Assembly (NCBI RefSeq): GCF_003985125.1
Contig: NZ_ML133577.1
Span: 62,001 to 126,000 of the forward strand
Length of the DNA: 64,000 nucleotides
DNA from: Rhizobium phaseoli
Lineage (GTDB): Bacteria; Pseudomonadota; Alphaproteobacteria; Rhizobiales; Rhizobiaceae
Direction of reading: 5' to 3'
The notes below the pieces were generated by a model. The model searched no databases. It was not told the DNA's origin and saw only the letters and a program-made list of their open reading frames with translations. A program made the translations under genes and the position numbers. Below, one piece after another: positions 50,231 through 59,211 of the stretch; position 1 is the stretch's first letter; each line of letters opens with the position of its first letter.

Positions 50231-50262
50231 TGCCGGGCAGCCCCCCATCCGGCTGCACGGCA
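50231..50262. terminator. Imperfect hairpin between convergent genes
   Basis: TGCCGGGCAGCC (50231-50242) and GGCTGCACGGCA (50251-50262) pair at 11 of 12 positions with an 8-nt loop. It lies between the ends of the cyclase gene and the gene at 50272-50712. No clear T-run follows. Confidence 0.45.
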
Positions 50263-50271
50263 TGCCTTACA

Positions 50272-50712
50272 TTACTTTACCGTGATGGCAAGGCCGCTGA
50301 TATCGGCGTTGACCTGCAGGCCTACCTGCTTGCCTGAGAGCTCGAGCTCGGCGCCCTTGTCATTGGTCATGACGATCACCTGGGCCCCTTTGCCGACCGC
50401 GCCGCCACCGCCCGCCGCACCGTAGACCCCGGTCACATCTCGAGCGCGGCGAATATGGCGAACAGTGCCATGAAAATTGGTCTTGGAAGCCCCGAAGGCG
50501 AGGCCGCCCGAGATGCCGCCGACAGAGATGGGATAATGGCGACCATGGAAGGTCAGCGTGCCCTCGCCTCCAGAACCACCCACAAAGAAGGCAGCCTTGT
50601 AGACTGAGAAGCTGATCGTACCGCTGTCGGCATACGCAGAGCCGGCAAAGCTCACTCCTGCTGCTGCGATAACCGCAGCCGCGACTGAACGAAATCTGGA
50701 CGAAATCTTCAT
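50272..50712 (-). CDS. Exported hypothetical protein, Gly-rich
   Basis: A 146-residue secreted protein with a signal peptide (MKISSRFRSVAAAVIAAAGV ending near AYA-DSG). The mature part is glycine-rich beta structure: ISFSVYKAAFFVGGSGGEGT, YPISVGGISGGLAFG, VTGVYGAAGGGGAVGKGAQV, IVMTNDKGAELELSG. This resembles a small repeating beta-domain seen in alphaproteobacterial exported proteins, but I cannot name the family. GAGGAGATTCGCATT precedes the ATG at 50712. It lies downstream of the GH42 gene by 245 bp on the same strand, and convergent with the cyclase gene. Confidence 0.68.
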   Translation of the reverse strand: MKISSRFRSVAAAVIAAAGVSFAGSAYADSGTISFSVYKAAFFVGGSGGEGTLTFHGRHYPISVGGISGGLAFGASKTNFHGTVRHIRRARDVTGVYGAAGGGGAVGKGAQVIVMTNDKGAELELSGKQVGLQVNADISGLAITVK

Positions 50713-50957
50713 AATGCGAATCTCCTCAAAATCGAGGCTTACCCAGCCAGGAGGGCACGTCAGCGTCAAGCCAAAGTCACAGCTGAAACAATCTCGCCCG
50801 TCCTTGGTTCCAAACAGGTGGCCAGAATCCGGCTGGGAGAAGGCCGCCACGAAACCACATTGCTAATCTGATTTGAACCGCTGCTCAAGCAGCGAAGCAC
50901 GTCCCCGCGCGTCATGAACGCGCGTGGACAACTTTCGTCATCGTTGGCTGCGAACCC

Positions 50958-53090
50958 TCACCTCTCCAGCTCAACAATTGCACACCCATACCCGCCAAGG
51001 TCCAGCGTCCCCCGCACCGCCTTCTCCCCATCCAGCAGATCCCGCCCGGCCGGCACGCCGCCGACCGTCACGGCCTGATCGGTATAATTCTGCACGAACA
51101 GCAGCCGCCGCTCGTCGTTCATCCGCATCGTCACCTCCACGCCCTCGGGCAGCCCGCCGACCAGCGGCTCCACGCCGGCGGGCGCAAACAGGCGCTCGGT
51201 CAGCGCTTCGGTTAGCTCAGGCGTGAGGTAGGTGCCGAGATAGACCACCTGCCCCTTGCCGACCTTGCGCGAGGTCGCCATTGCCAAGCCCTCGGCGTAG
51301 CGGTTGGACCAGGCGGCGATGACTTCGACATCGGGCTCGATGGTGAGGTTTTCGTAGAAGTGGCCGGCGGTCAGTTCGCGGTTGCCGATCTTGAAGCGGC
51401 GTTGGCGGCGCTGGGATTCGGCCGGTTTGTTCGGCGGGATGACGAGGCCGCCCGAGCGTTCCATCACGTCGAACAGGCCGTTGGCGCCGGGCGCGGTCAA
51501 ACGGCCGAAATCCTCGACGCGCACGCCGGTCAGCTTCGACAGCGCCGTGCCCGGGGCGGTCTCGCGGATGACGTGGTTGTCTTCATTGCGGGTGCCGGTG
51601 CGAGCGCCGATGACGACGGTGCCGCCTGCTGCCGCGAAGGCTTCGAGCCTCGCCGTCCATTCGTCCTTCCACATCACCCAGTGCGGCACATAGAAGAGCT
51701 TCAGCCTGGAAAGATCGTCCTCGGGATGGATGAAGCCGCAGGCGATGCCGCGGTCGTAGCAATATTGATGCATGAGGATCGCATCGTCCTGCGGGCTCGG
51801 CAGGCCGATCGGATAGGTCTTGTGGGCTTCCTGATTGTCGAAATCGGAGCCGGCGATACCGACATCCATGCGCACATAGGTGCCGAGGATCTTCGGCTGC
51901 AGCGCGATCATCTCGCTTGCGAAGCGGCTGGCCTCCTCATAGCGGTGGCGGCCGATATCGTCATGGTCGATGATGCCCATCCAGTAGATCTCGGCGCCGA
52001 AATGGGCCGGCCGCCAGCGGAAGAACATCAGGCCGTCGGCGCCGTGCGCGACCGAGGAAAGCGCCATGCGGCGAAGTTCCCCCGGCTCAGGCGTCAGCGT
52101 GCAGAAGCCCGGCTGGCTGCCGAAGCCCGATTGCTGCTCGGGCACGATGTAATTGCCGGAAAAGCCGCGGCAGATATCGAGATGCAGCGCCTGCACCTTG
52201 GCGTGGTTGCCGAGCCGCATGAACTCGTCATAGAGCATCGGATAGATGTCGTAGCCGACGAAATCGAGATCCTTGCTGAACTGGCCGCGGAAATCGATAT
52301 CCCGCAAGCCGCCGAGATTGTGGAAGACGAACCAGGCGGGTTTCACCGCGCGCAAGATCTCCACCTGGTCGTGCTGGAAGCGCGCCGTCGAGAAGGCGAG
52401 GAAGCGGTGGTAATCCTGCAGGTGGCCGGGGCTCGGGAAGGTCGGGCCGAATTCGATCGGCAGCACCACCTGATCGAAGCTGTCATAGGCCGTCGCCCAG
52501 AAATCGCCGCCCCAGGCGCGGTTGAGCTCGGCGATCTCGCGGTATTTGTCGGCAAGGAACAGCTGGAATTCGCTGAGCGTCGCCTTGGAAAAGCTCTCCG
52601 GCATGCTGGTGTTCAGCTCATTGTCTGTCTGCCAGCCGACAACGAAAGGATTGTCGCGGTAGTGCTCGGCCATCGCCCGGGTAATGCGCTTGCTGTGCTC
52701 GCGGAAGACGGGGCTTGCCGTATCGCAATGTTGGCGCGAGCCGTGGCTCATCGGCCGGCCCTTGCCGTCCACCCTTAAAATTTCAGGGTGGGCAGCGGTC
52801 AGCCAGCGCGGCGGGGTGGCGGTCGGCGTGCACATGATCGTATCGATGCCGTGACGGCCAAGGATCGCGATGGCGCGGTCGAAGAGATCGAAATTGTAGG
52901 TGCCGAGCTTCGGCTCGAGGATGTGCCAGGCGAATTCGGCCATGCGCACGACGTTGAAGCCGGCCTTGGCCATGCGCTCGGCATCGCGCTCCCAATAGCT
53001 TTCGTCGACATGATCGGGATAGTGCGGGACGCCGACGAGAAAGCGATCGGTCTTGACGGTGTTCCATACGGAGAGGGTCTTGTCGGACAC
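50958..53090 (-). CDS. GH42 beta-galactosidase
   Basis: A 710-residue glycoside hydrolase family 42 enzyme. The N-terminal (VGVPHYPDHVDESYWERDAERMAKAGFNVVRMAEFAWHILEP) is the TIM-barrel opening. The acid/base Glu lies in GWQTDNELNTS. The nucleophile Glu lies in FFRWRPAHFGAEIYWMGIID. A trimerisation domain (about 390-600) and a C-terminal beta domain follow. No signal peptide is present, so it acts on imported galactosides in the cytoplasm. It ends an operon of ATP-binding, two permease and binding-protein genes, all minus strand. The ATPase gene ends 14 bp upstream of its start region. Confidence 0.93.
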   Translation of the reverse strand: MSDKTLSVWNTVKTDRFLVGVPHYPDHVDESYWERDAERMAKAGFNVVRMAEFAWHILEPKLGTYNFDLFDRAIAILGRHGIDTIMCTPTATPPRWLTAAHPEILRVDGKGRPMSHGSRQHCDTASPVFREHSKRITRAMAEHYRDNPFVVGWQTDNELNTSMPESFSKATLSEFQLFLADKYREIAELNRAWGGDFWATAYDSFDQVVLPIEFGPTFPSPGHLQDYHRFLAFSTARFQHDQVEILRAVKPAWFVFHNLGGLRDIDFRGQFSKDLDFVGYDIYPMLYDEFMRLGNHAKVQALHLDICRGFSGNYIVPEQQSGFGSQPGFCTLTPEPGELRRMALSSVAHGADGLMFFRWRPAHFGAEIYWMGIIDHDDIGRHRYEEASRFASEMIALQPKILGTYVRMDVGIAGSDFDNQEAHKTYPIGLPSPQDDAILMHQYCYDRGIACGFIHPEDDLSRLKLFYVPHWVMWKDEWTARLEAFAAAGGTVVIGARTGTRNEDNHVIRETAPGTALSKLTGVRVEDFGRLTAPGANGLFDVMERSGGLVIPPNKPAESQRRQRRFKIGNRELTAGHFYENLTIEPDVEVIAAWSNRYAEGLAMATSRKVGKGQVVYLGTYLTPELTEALTERLFAPAGVEPLVGGLPEGVEVTMRMNDERRLLFVQNYTDQAVTVGGVPAGRDLLDGEKAVRGTLDLGGYGCAIVELER

Positions 53091-53104
53091 GGGGCTGGTC
53101 TTTC

Positions 53105-54250
53105 CTATTTGTCGAGAATGGTCTTGCGGGCGCTGATCGTGCGGCCGCCATCGGGAGCAAAGAGATAGAGCTCACCGGCATCGAGCTTCAGCGCCACCTT
53201 CTGGCCGGCGGCGAAGGGCGCGACATAGCTCAGCTGGGCGGTGATGTTGCCGGTGCCGCTTTCCGACGCGATGGTCTGGAGATTGCCGGCATCGACATAG
53301 AGAATGGTCTCGCGGCCGAGATGTTCGACGAGGCGCACCTCGCCGTGAACAGCGCCGCTCTCGCTGCCCTCGGCGACCACCGAGATCGCCTCCGGCCGCA
53401 CGCCGAGCGTCAGGCCGGTGCCTTTCGAAAGCGTCGCCGGCTGCGACAGCTCCACCGTCAGCGGCGACAGGCCGGGCGCGGAAACGGTCACGCTGTGGCC
53501 GTTGACAGCATCGACGGTGACGCCGAGGAAATTCATGCGCGGCGCGCCGAGGAAGCCGGCGACGAAGAGATTGTCGGGGTTGCGATAAAGCTCCAGCGGC
53601 GAGCCCACTTGCTCGATGATGCCCTGGTTGAGCACGACGATGCGGCTTGCCATGGTCATCGCCTCCACCTGGTCGTGGGTGACATAGACCATGGTGGCGC
53701 CGAGCTCGGCATGCAGGCTGCTGAGTTCGACGCGCATCTGGGTGCGCAGCGCCGCATCGAGGTTCGACAGCGGCTCGTCGAACAGGAAAACCTCGGGCGA
53801 GCGGGTGATCGCCCGGCCGATCGCCACGCGCTGGCGCTGGCCGCCGGAAAGCTGCTTCGGCCGCTTGTCGAGCTGGTCTGTGATGCGCAGGATCTTGGCG
53901 GCGCGCGCAACCGCCGCATCGATCTCGGCCTTCGGGCGCTTCGCCATTCTGAGGCCGAAGCCCATATTCTCCGCCACCGTCATATGCGGATAAAGCGCAT
54001 AGGACTGGAAGACCATGGCGATGCCGCGATCGCCCGGCTCCTGCCGGCTGACATCGCGGCCGTTGATCACGATCTGGCCCGACGAGATCGTCTCCAGGCC
54101 AGCGATGGACTTCAGCAGCGTGGACTTGCCGCAGCCGGAGGGGCCGACCATGACGATGAACTCGCCTTGCGCGACGGAAAGATCGATGCCGCGCAGCGCA
54201 TGATAGGCGCCGTAATTCTTGTTGATCTGACGAAGTTCGAGACTGGTCAT
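53105..54250 (-). CDS. ABC sugar transporter ATP-binding protein (UgpC/MalK-like)
   Basis: A 381-residue MalK-type ATPase. Walker A is VGPSGCGKSTLLKSI, the signature motif is QLSGGQRQRVAIGRAI, Walker B is EVFLFDEPLSNLDAAL, and the switch is VYVTHDQVEAMTMA. The C-terminal third is the OB-fold regulatory domain (MNFLGVTVDA, LTLGVRPEAI, YVAPFAAGQKVALKLDAGEL). It energises the two permeases encoded upstream. The preceding permease gene ends at 54288, 37 bp away. The substrate is likely a galactoside because the GH42 gene follows directly. Confidence 0.93.
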   Translation of the reverse strand: MTSLELRQINKNYGAYHALRGIDLSVAQGEFIVMVGPSGCGKSTLLKSIAGLETISSGQIVINGRDVSRQEPGDRGIAMVFQSYALYPHMTVAENMGFGLRMAKRPKAEIDAAVARAAKILRITDQLDKRPKQLSGGQRQRVAIGRAITRSPEVFLFDEPLSNLDAALRTQMRVELSSLHAELGATMVYVTHDQVEAMTMASRIVVLNQGIIEQVGSPLELYRNPDNLFVAGFLGAPRMNFLGVTVDAVNGHSVTVSAPGLSPLTVELSQPATLSKGTGLTLGVRPEAISVVAEGSESGAVHGEVRLVEHLGRETILYVDAGNLQTIASESGTGNITAQLSYVAPFAAGQKVALKLDAGELYLFAPDGGRTISARKTILDK

Positions 54251-54287
54251 ATCCTGGCCCTCTCTTGTTGAAACGGAAGACGCCGGC

Positions 54288-55139
54288 TCATCCCTTCACC
54301 GCGCCCATGGTGAGGCCGGCGATGAAATGCCGCTGCATCAGGAAGAACATCACGACGGGCGGCACAGCGACGATGATCGTGCCTGCCGAAATCAGGTTCC
54401 AGGCCGAGACCCACTCGCCGCGCAGATTGGCAAGACCTGCGGTCACGGGCTTGACGCTGTCGCTGACCGTCAGCACCACAGCCCAGAAATAGTCGTTCCA
54501 GACGAAGGTGAAGATCAGGATGGCGAGGGCCGCGAGCGCCGGGCGCACCAGCGGGATCGCCACATGGATCAGCGTCTGGAAGGGCGAAGCGCCTTCGGCG
54601 CGGGCCGCCTGGAACAGCTCGTCCGGGAGTGCAGCGATGAAATTGCGCATGAAGAGCGTCGCAAAGCCGGTCTGGAAGGCGACGTGGAAGATGATCAGCG
54701 CCACGGTCGTGTCGATCAGGTCGAGCCGCACCATCAGGTCGCGCACCGGGATCATCATGATCTGGTGCGGCAGGAAATTGCCGCCGACGAAGAGCGCGAA
54801 GATCAGCATGTTGCCGGGAAAGCGATAGCGCGACAGCACGAAGCCGGCGAGCGTCGACAGCACCAGCACGCCGAGCACCGAGGGAATGGTGATGATCAGG
54901 CTGTTGAGGAAATAGCGCGCCATCGGCGTGTCGGTGAAGACGGCCCGGTAATTGTCGATGACGCCGATCTCGGTCGGCCAGCCCCAGAGATTGCCGCCCA
55001 TCACATCCGCCGTCGAGCGGAAGGAGGTGAGGATGATGGCAAAGAGCGGGCAGAGCCAGAGGATAAGCACGATGATGACGGTTAAGACATAAAACCGGCG
55101 CTGCCAGATCGCGCTTTCGGGAATGGGACGAGGATACAT
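54288..55139 (-). CDS. Carbohydrate ABC transporter permease (MalG-like)
   Basis: A 283-residue inner-membrane permease with six helices (RFYVLTVIIVLILWLCPLF, LGVLVLSTLAGFVLSRY and others). The EAA motif in ELFQAARAEGASPFQTLIHVAIPLVRPAL contacts the ATPase. It is the second permease of the pair; its ATG at 55139 overlaps the stop of the first (TGATG), so translation is coupled. The frame upstream of this ATG is not used, since the true start is preceded by AGGGGAGGCTG. It belongs to the CUT1 family for oligosaccharides. Confidence 0.92.
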   Translation of the reverse strand: MYPRPIPESAIWQRRFYVLTVIIVLILWLCPLFAIILTSFRSTADVMGGNLWGWPTEIGVIDNYRAVFTDTPMARYFLNSLIITIPSVLGVLVLSTLAGFVLSRYRFPGNMLIFALFVGGNFLPHQIMMIPVRDLMVRLDLIDTTVALIIFHVAFQTGFATLFMRNFIAALPDELFQAARAEGASPFQTLIHVAIPLVRPALAALAILIFTFVWNDYFWAVVLTVSDSVKPVTAGLANLRGEWVSAWNLISAGTIIVAVPPVVMFFLMQRHFIAGLTMGAVKG

Positions 55140-56023
55140 CAGCCTCCCCTCTCTTCGCTGCGGATGATGTGGGTGAGATACCAGGCGATGAAGACGGCCA
55201 TGATCACGAAGAGCACCGAGGCGATCGCCGCGCCATAGCCGAAGCGGTAGGAAAAGATCGACTGCTCGTACATCTGGTAGGCGAGCACTGAGGAGGAGCC
55301 GAACGGGCCGCCGGATGTCATGACCGAGATCATGTCGAAGGAGCGCAGCGCCCCGACGACCGTGACGGCAATGGCGATGAAGGTGACCTGCGTCAGTTGC
55401 GGCAGCACGATGTGGCGCAGCATGTTCCAGCCCCTCGCCCCATCGACGCGCCCTGCCCCGATCAGCTCTTCGCTCAGATTGTTGAGCCCGGCGAGATAGA
55501 GCACCATGCAGAAGGTGATCTGCGGCCAGAGCGCCGCGATGACGATCGCGAAGGTGACGAAATGCTCGTCCGACAGCACCGCCGGCGCCACCGCGCCGAA
55601 GGCCCGGAAGATCAGCGCCAGCAGCCCGAACTCCGGCGTATAGACCCAGGTGAAGACGACGCCGACCGTGACCGAAGCCAGCACCAGAGGAATGAAGAAC
55701 AGCGACTTCAGAAAGCGCATGCCCGCGATCTTCTGGTTGACCAGGAGCGCAATGGCGAGCCCGATCGGCGGTGCCGCCATGAACATGACAAGCCAGATCA
55801 GATTGTTCTTCAGCGACACGTAGAATTGCGGATCGTTGTAGAGCTCGACGTAATTGCCGAGCCCGACCCAGACCATCTCGCCGAAGCCGTCCCATTCGTG
55901 AAAGCTGATCCACACGCTCCGGACCGCCGAGAGCAGGATGACGATGAAGAACAGCAGGATCGCCGGCGCGATAAGCAAAGTCGGGGTAAGCCACCAACGC
56001 TGGCGGCGCCATAATGTCTGCAT
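55139..56023 (-). CDS. Carbohydrate ABC transporter permease (MalF/UgpA-like)
   Basis: A 294-residue permease with six helices. The first is ILLFFIVILLSAVRSVWISFHEW. The EAA loop is EELIGAGRVDGARGWNMLRHIVLPQL. It forms the heterodimer with the next gene's product. The N-terminal sequence (MQTLWRRQRWWLTPTLLIAP) is typical for the CUT1 family. The ribosome-binding site GAG lies just upstream of the ATG. The binding-protein gene lies 230 bp further upstream, with a block of intergenic repeats between them. Confidence 0.92.
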   Translation of the reverse strand: MQTLWRRQRWWLTPTLLIAPAILLFFIVILLSAVRSVWISFHEWDGFGEMVWVGLGNYVELYNDPQFYVSLKNNLIWLVMFMAAPPIGLAIALLVNQKIAGMRFLKSLFFIPLVLASVTVGVVFTWVYTPEFGLLALIFRAFGAVAPAVLSDEHFVTFAIVIAALWPQITFCMVLYLAGLNNLSEELIGAGRVDGARGWNMLRHIVLPQLTQVTFIAIAVTVVGALRSFDMISVMTSGGPFGSSSVLAYQMYEQSIFSYRFGYGAAIASVLFVIMAVFIAWYLTHIIRSEERGG

Positions 56024-56060
56024 CTCTCTGGAGCCTCAAATTATTTCGGGAGCGGGCTGA

Positions 56061-56216
56061 TGCCCCTCATCCGGCTGCCGACGTAGGGCTGCCCCTCATC
56101 CGGCTGCCGCCCACCTTCTCCCCGCTCGCGGGGCGAAGGAAACATGCCGCAACCTCTCCCTCCCCATCGATGTCTCGTAAGGCACGTCCCCTCTCCCCGT
56201 CAGAACGGGGAGAGGG
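56061..56216. repeat. Intergenic repeat cluster inside the transporter operon
   Basis: A 20-bp unit, TGCCCCTCATCCGGCTGCCG, occurs at 56061-56080 and 56090-56109 (period 29). Two hairpins follow: ccttctccccgctcgcggggcgaagg (56114-56139) and CCCTCTCCCCGT/ACGGGGAGAGGG (56189-56216). They lie between the binding-protein and permease genes and may attenuate or protect the transcript. Confidence 0.65.
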
Positions 56217-56253
56217 TTAGGGTGAGGAGCAAACCTCAGAGGACGTCCCAGCC

Positions 56254-57528
56254 TCAGATCTTATAAATCCGCTTCCGCGTCCCCTCGAGCCGCGTCAGGA
56301 TCGCCTTGCGCCGGTCGGGCTTGGCCATGAACTCCTGGAAGCCGACGAGGCCGGCCTGGGCCATGTCGGGGTCGCTGTCACGGTCGTAATATTGCGAGGC
56401 GCCCTGCACCGACTTCATGGTCTCGACGGCGACATTGACGAGCGGATCCTTGCTCGGCGGCAGGTCATGGCGCGGCGGCACGTTGCCGCCCGGCCCCAGA
56501 TAGGCAGCGAGGTTTTCCGGCTTGTAGAAATAGGCGAGGAAATCGCGCGCGCCCTGCTTGTTCTTGGCCTTAGCCGGAATATGGACGGAGTTGACCGAGA
56601 ATTCCTCGAAATGACCGACCTTCGGATCGAGCACCGGGAAGGTGGCGTAGGCGAGCTGCGGCAGGTCCGCTTCGGTGAAGGCCGAACGCAGAAAGGCGCC
56701 GAGGTTCATCATGCCGGCCTTCTTCTGCGCCAGCAGTGCTGCGGCCTCCTGCCAGCCGAAGGAGGTATGGTTCGGCGTGAAGAAGCCCTTGCCGATCATC
56801 GCTTCCCACTGGTCAAAGACGGGGGTGAGCGCCGGATCGAGATAGCTCATCTCGCCGTTCATCAGCGCCATGTGCTTGTCGAGGCCGTTGACGCGCAGGT
56901 TCATCTGGTCGAACCAGCCGGCCGCCGGCCACAATTCCTTGGTGCCGATCGCAATCGGCGTGATGCCGGCCGCCTTGCACTTTTCGCCATAGGCCATGAA
57001 GTCCTCGGCGGTCTTCGGCACGGTCAGACCATATTGCTCGAACACATCCTTGCGATAGAACATGCCCCAAAGCGTGCCGCCGGTAGGAAGGCCATACTGC
57101 TTGCCGTCATCGGTGACCGCGCCGGCCGTGGCGCCGAGCACGTCCTTGTACTTCTCCTTCTCGAAGAGATCGGAAATATCGTCGAACAGGCCGCGCTTGA
57201 CGAAGGCGCGCATGCGGTTGCCGGAGAACCAGAAGCAGATATCCGGCGCGCCGGCGACGAGATAATTACGGATCGCCGTCTTGTGCGCCTCGTGATCCAT
57301 ATTGTTGACGACGACGTTGACGCCGGCTTCCTTGCCGAAGCCCGCCGCGATCGATTTCAGCGCATCGAGCGCAGCACTGTTGTTTTCCGACGAGATGATC
57401 GTCACGTCCTGCGCCTGCGCGATCGCAGGCATCGGAAAGCTGCCGGTGACAGCTGCAGCGGAGACGAGGCCCGCCCCTTTGAGAAAGGTTCTGCGGGTGG
57501 TTGCGGGAAATTGCTTCGAATATGCCAT
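56254..57528 (-). CDS. ABC transporter substrate-binding protein, Tat-exported
   Basis: A 424-residue carbohydrate-binding protein. It has a twin-arginine signal (ATTRRTFLKGAGLVSAAAVTG), cleaved near AIAQA, then an extracellular solute-binding fold of family 1. ICFWFSGNRMRAFVKRGLF, GLPTGGTLWGMFYRKDVF and NSVHIPAKAKNKQGARDFLAYFYKP are recognisable blocks. GGGAGGAATTCA precedes the ATG at 57528; the longer frame to 57624 lacks such a site. It feeds the permeases downstream. The operon order is binding protein, permease, permease, ATPase, GH42. The Tat route suggests folding or binding in the cytoplasm before export. Confidence 0.92.
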   Translation of the reverse strand: MAYSKQFPATTRRTFLKGAGLVSAAAVTGSFPMPAIAQAQDVTIISSENNSAALDALKSIAAGFGKEAGVNVVVNNMDHEAHKTAIRNYLVAGAPDICFWFSGNRMRAFVKRGLFDDISDLFEKEKYKDVLGATAGAVTDDGKQYGLPTGGTLWGMFYRKDVFEQYGLTVPKTAEDFMAYGEKCKAAGITPIAIGTKELWPAAGWFDQMNLRVNGLDKHMALMNGEMSYLDPALTPVFDQWEAMIGKGFFTPNHTSFGWQEAAALLAQKKAGMMNLGAFLRSAFTEADLPQLAYATFPVLDPKVGHFEEFSVNSVHIPAKAKNKQGARDFLAYFYKPENLAAYLGPGGNVPPRHDLPPSKDPLVNVAVETMKSVQGASQYYDRDSDPDMAQAGLVGFQEFMAKPDRRKAILTRLEGTRKRIYKI

Positions 57529-57705
57529 TGAATTCCTCCCGGTTGATCGATCAACTCCGCCTACTGCCGGCGGCCTCCTCCTTGAGGCCCGCCCGATCAG
57601 GCGCACGACATGCCGACCCTCCACGATGCAACGCCCCTAATCCGTTTGGCTCGTTCTGTTGATCGGCGGGCAGACTTATGCATAAATTGATCCAACCCGC
57701 AATAA

Positions 57706-57722
57706 TTAATTTACAAAATTAA
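57706..57722. promoter_or_regulatory. AT-rich inverted repeat, candidate ROK operator
   Basis: TTAATTT-ACA-AAATTAA, a perfect dyad 11 bp upstream of the ROK start codon and in the divergent region with the binding-protein gene. ROK repressors such as NagC prefer AT-rich palindromes of this size. It also overlaps the ribosome-binding site, so it could give autorepression. Confidence 0.55.
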
Positions 57723-57732
57723 GGAATGCAAA

Positions 57733-58944
57733 GTGAAGCTAAAGGGCGACCAGACCACGGCGAGAGCCATGAACCGACGCCTCATCCTCAACCTTCTCCG
57801 ACGCGAAGGGCCGCGAAGCCGCGCCGACATCGCGACCGTGATTGGCTTGAGCCCCGCCGCCGTTACCTTCGTTGTCGCCGATCTCCTGGAGGAAGGCATC
57901 GTCGTCGAGGGACAGGCGGTGCCGGGGCCCGCCGGCCGCCGGCCGATCCCTGTCGAGATCAATTACCAGCATGCGCTCGCCGTCGGCTTCAAGCTGATGG
58001 TGGATGCGGTAGAATGCGTGGCGACCGACCTTGCCACCAACCCCGTCGCCGCCATGCGCGTCCGCCTTGCCGGCCATGATCCCGATTATGTCGCCGATCT
58101 CCTGGCCGACATCGTGCCTGAATTGGTGAAGCTCGCCGGCCGGCCGAAGGCCAAGCTCGCCGGCATCGGCATCTCCATGCCGGGCGTCATCAACCACGAG
58201 CAGACCGCCTGCGTGCGCAGCCACCGCTTCCAATGGGACAACGTGCCGCTCGCCTCGCTGGTGGCAAGCCGCGTCCACGTGCCGGTCTGGCTGGAGGACG
58301 ATACCAACGCCTATGCCATCGCCCAACAGCTCTTCGGCCTCGGCCGCCAGCACCGCAACATGGCGGTGCTGGCCGTCGGCGTGGGCATCAGCTGTGCGCT
58401 CGTCATCGACGGCAAGCTCTATCGCGGCGCCAACGGCGCGGCCGGCAAATTCGGCCATACGCTGTTCGAGGAGGATGGCCGCCTTTGCGAATGCGGCAAA
58501 CGCGGCTGCCTGATGGCCTATCACTCCGAGCTGTCGATGCTGCGCCGCTGGCGCGAGAAGACCGGCCGCGGCGAGGACCTGGGCCTGCAGGAACTGCGCC
58601 AGGCCCTCACCTCAGGCGACCCGATCGCCACCGACCTCGTCGGCCATTCCGGCCGCAGCATCGGCACCGCACTCGCCAACCTCGTCAACATCACCGACCC
58701 CGAAGTCATCGTCGCCGGCGGCGAAGCCGTCTCCCTCGGCGACCATTTCCTCACCCCTCTGCGCGACGCGCTTTCCGCCCGCACCTTCCGCACCGCCCCG
58801 CCGCTTTTGCCCGACTGGGAAGACAATTCCTGGGCCCGGGGTGCCGCGGCGCTGGTGACGCAAAAGATATTCGACTTCGAATCCTCCGGCGGGGCGACGG
58901 ATATTGCGACGCTGGGTGTGAGAGGCTCGACGTCCGCGGCTTGA
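57733..58944 (+). CDS. ROK-family transcriptional repressor
   Basis: A 403-residue ROK protein. The N-terminal winged helix (RLILNLLRREGPRSRADIATVIGLSPAAVTFVVADLLEEG) is followed by a sugar-kinase-like ROK fold: GIGISMPGVIN, VWLEDDTNAYAIAQQL, VGISCALVIDGKLYRGANGAAGKFGHTLFE. The zinc motif is CECGKRGCLMAYHSE, an intact ROK Cys cluster. A GTG start at 57733 is used, with AAGGA upstream. It is divergent from the transporter operon and very likely represses it until the sugar binds. Confidence 0.92.
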   Translation: MKLKGDQTTARAMNRRLILNLLRREGPRSRADIATVIGLSPAAVTFVVADLLEEGIVVEGQAVPGPAGRRPIPVEINYQHALAVGFKLMVDAVECVATDLATNPVAAMRVRLAGHDPDYVADLLADIVPELVKLAGRPKAKLAGIGISMPGVINHEQTACVRSHRFQWDNVPLASLVASRVHVPVWLEDDTNAYAIAQQLFGLGRQHRNMAVLAVGVGISCALVIDGKLYRGANGAAGKFGHTLFEEDGRLCECGKRGCLMAYHSELSMLRRWREKTGRGEDLGLQELRQALTSGDPIATDLVGHSGRSIGTALANLVNITDPEVIVAGGEAVSLGDHFLTPLRDALSARTFRTAPPLLPDWEDNSWARGAAALVTQKIFDFESSGGATDIATLGVRGSTSAA

Positions 58945-59211
58945 GGTGCGAAATAACGGCGGATTGCCTTAAACGACCTCCGCTCGTAGATCCTTGATCG
59001 GAAAGCGGCACGCCGCTTCCCCTGCGAAGCCGCGTTCGAACGCACCGTCGGCTCTATCGCCGCCTGCGCCCGTGAATCACCGGGCACGCCTCAACTGCTT
59101 CGCGATCGCGAGGAAGTCGCGGCGAAGGGGCGGCGCAGGTAGCGCGCGCCGCGGGGACTTCTAGCCCGCCCGCCCCTCGTCCGACTTGAGGATGATGCAG
59201 GAGTGCTCTGT

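Noticed and set aside
54288..56039. A 583-codon open frame spanning both permease genes
   Set aside because: Its upstream half is an out-of-frame translation of the first permease, rich in Arg and His. The real second permease starts at 55139 with a good ribosome-binding site.
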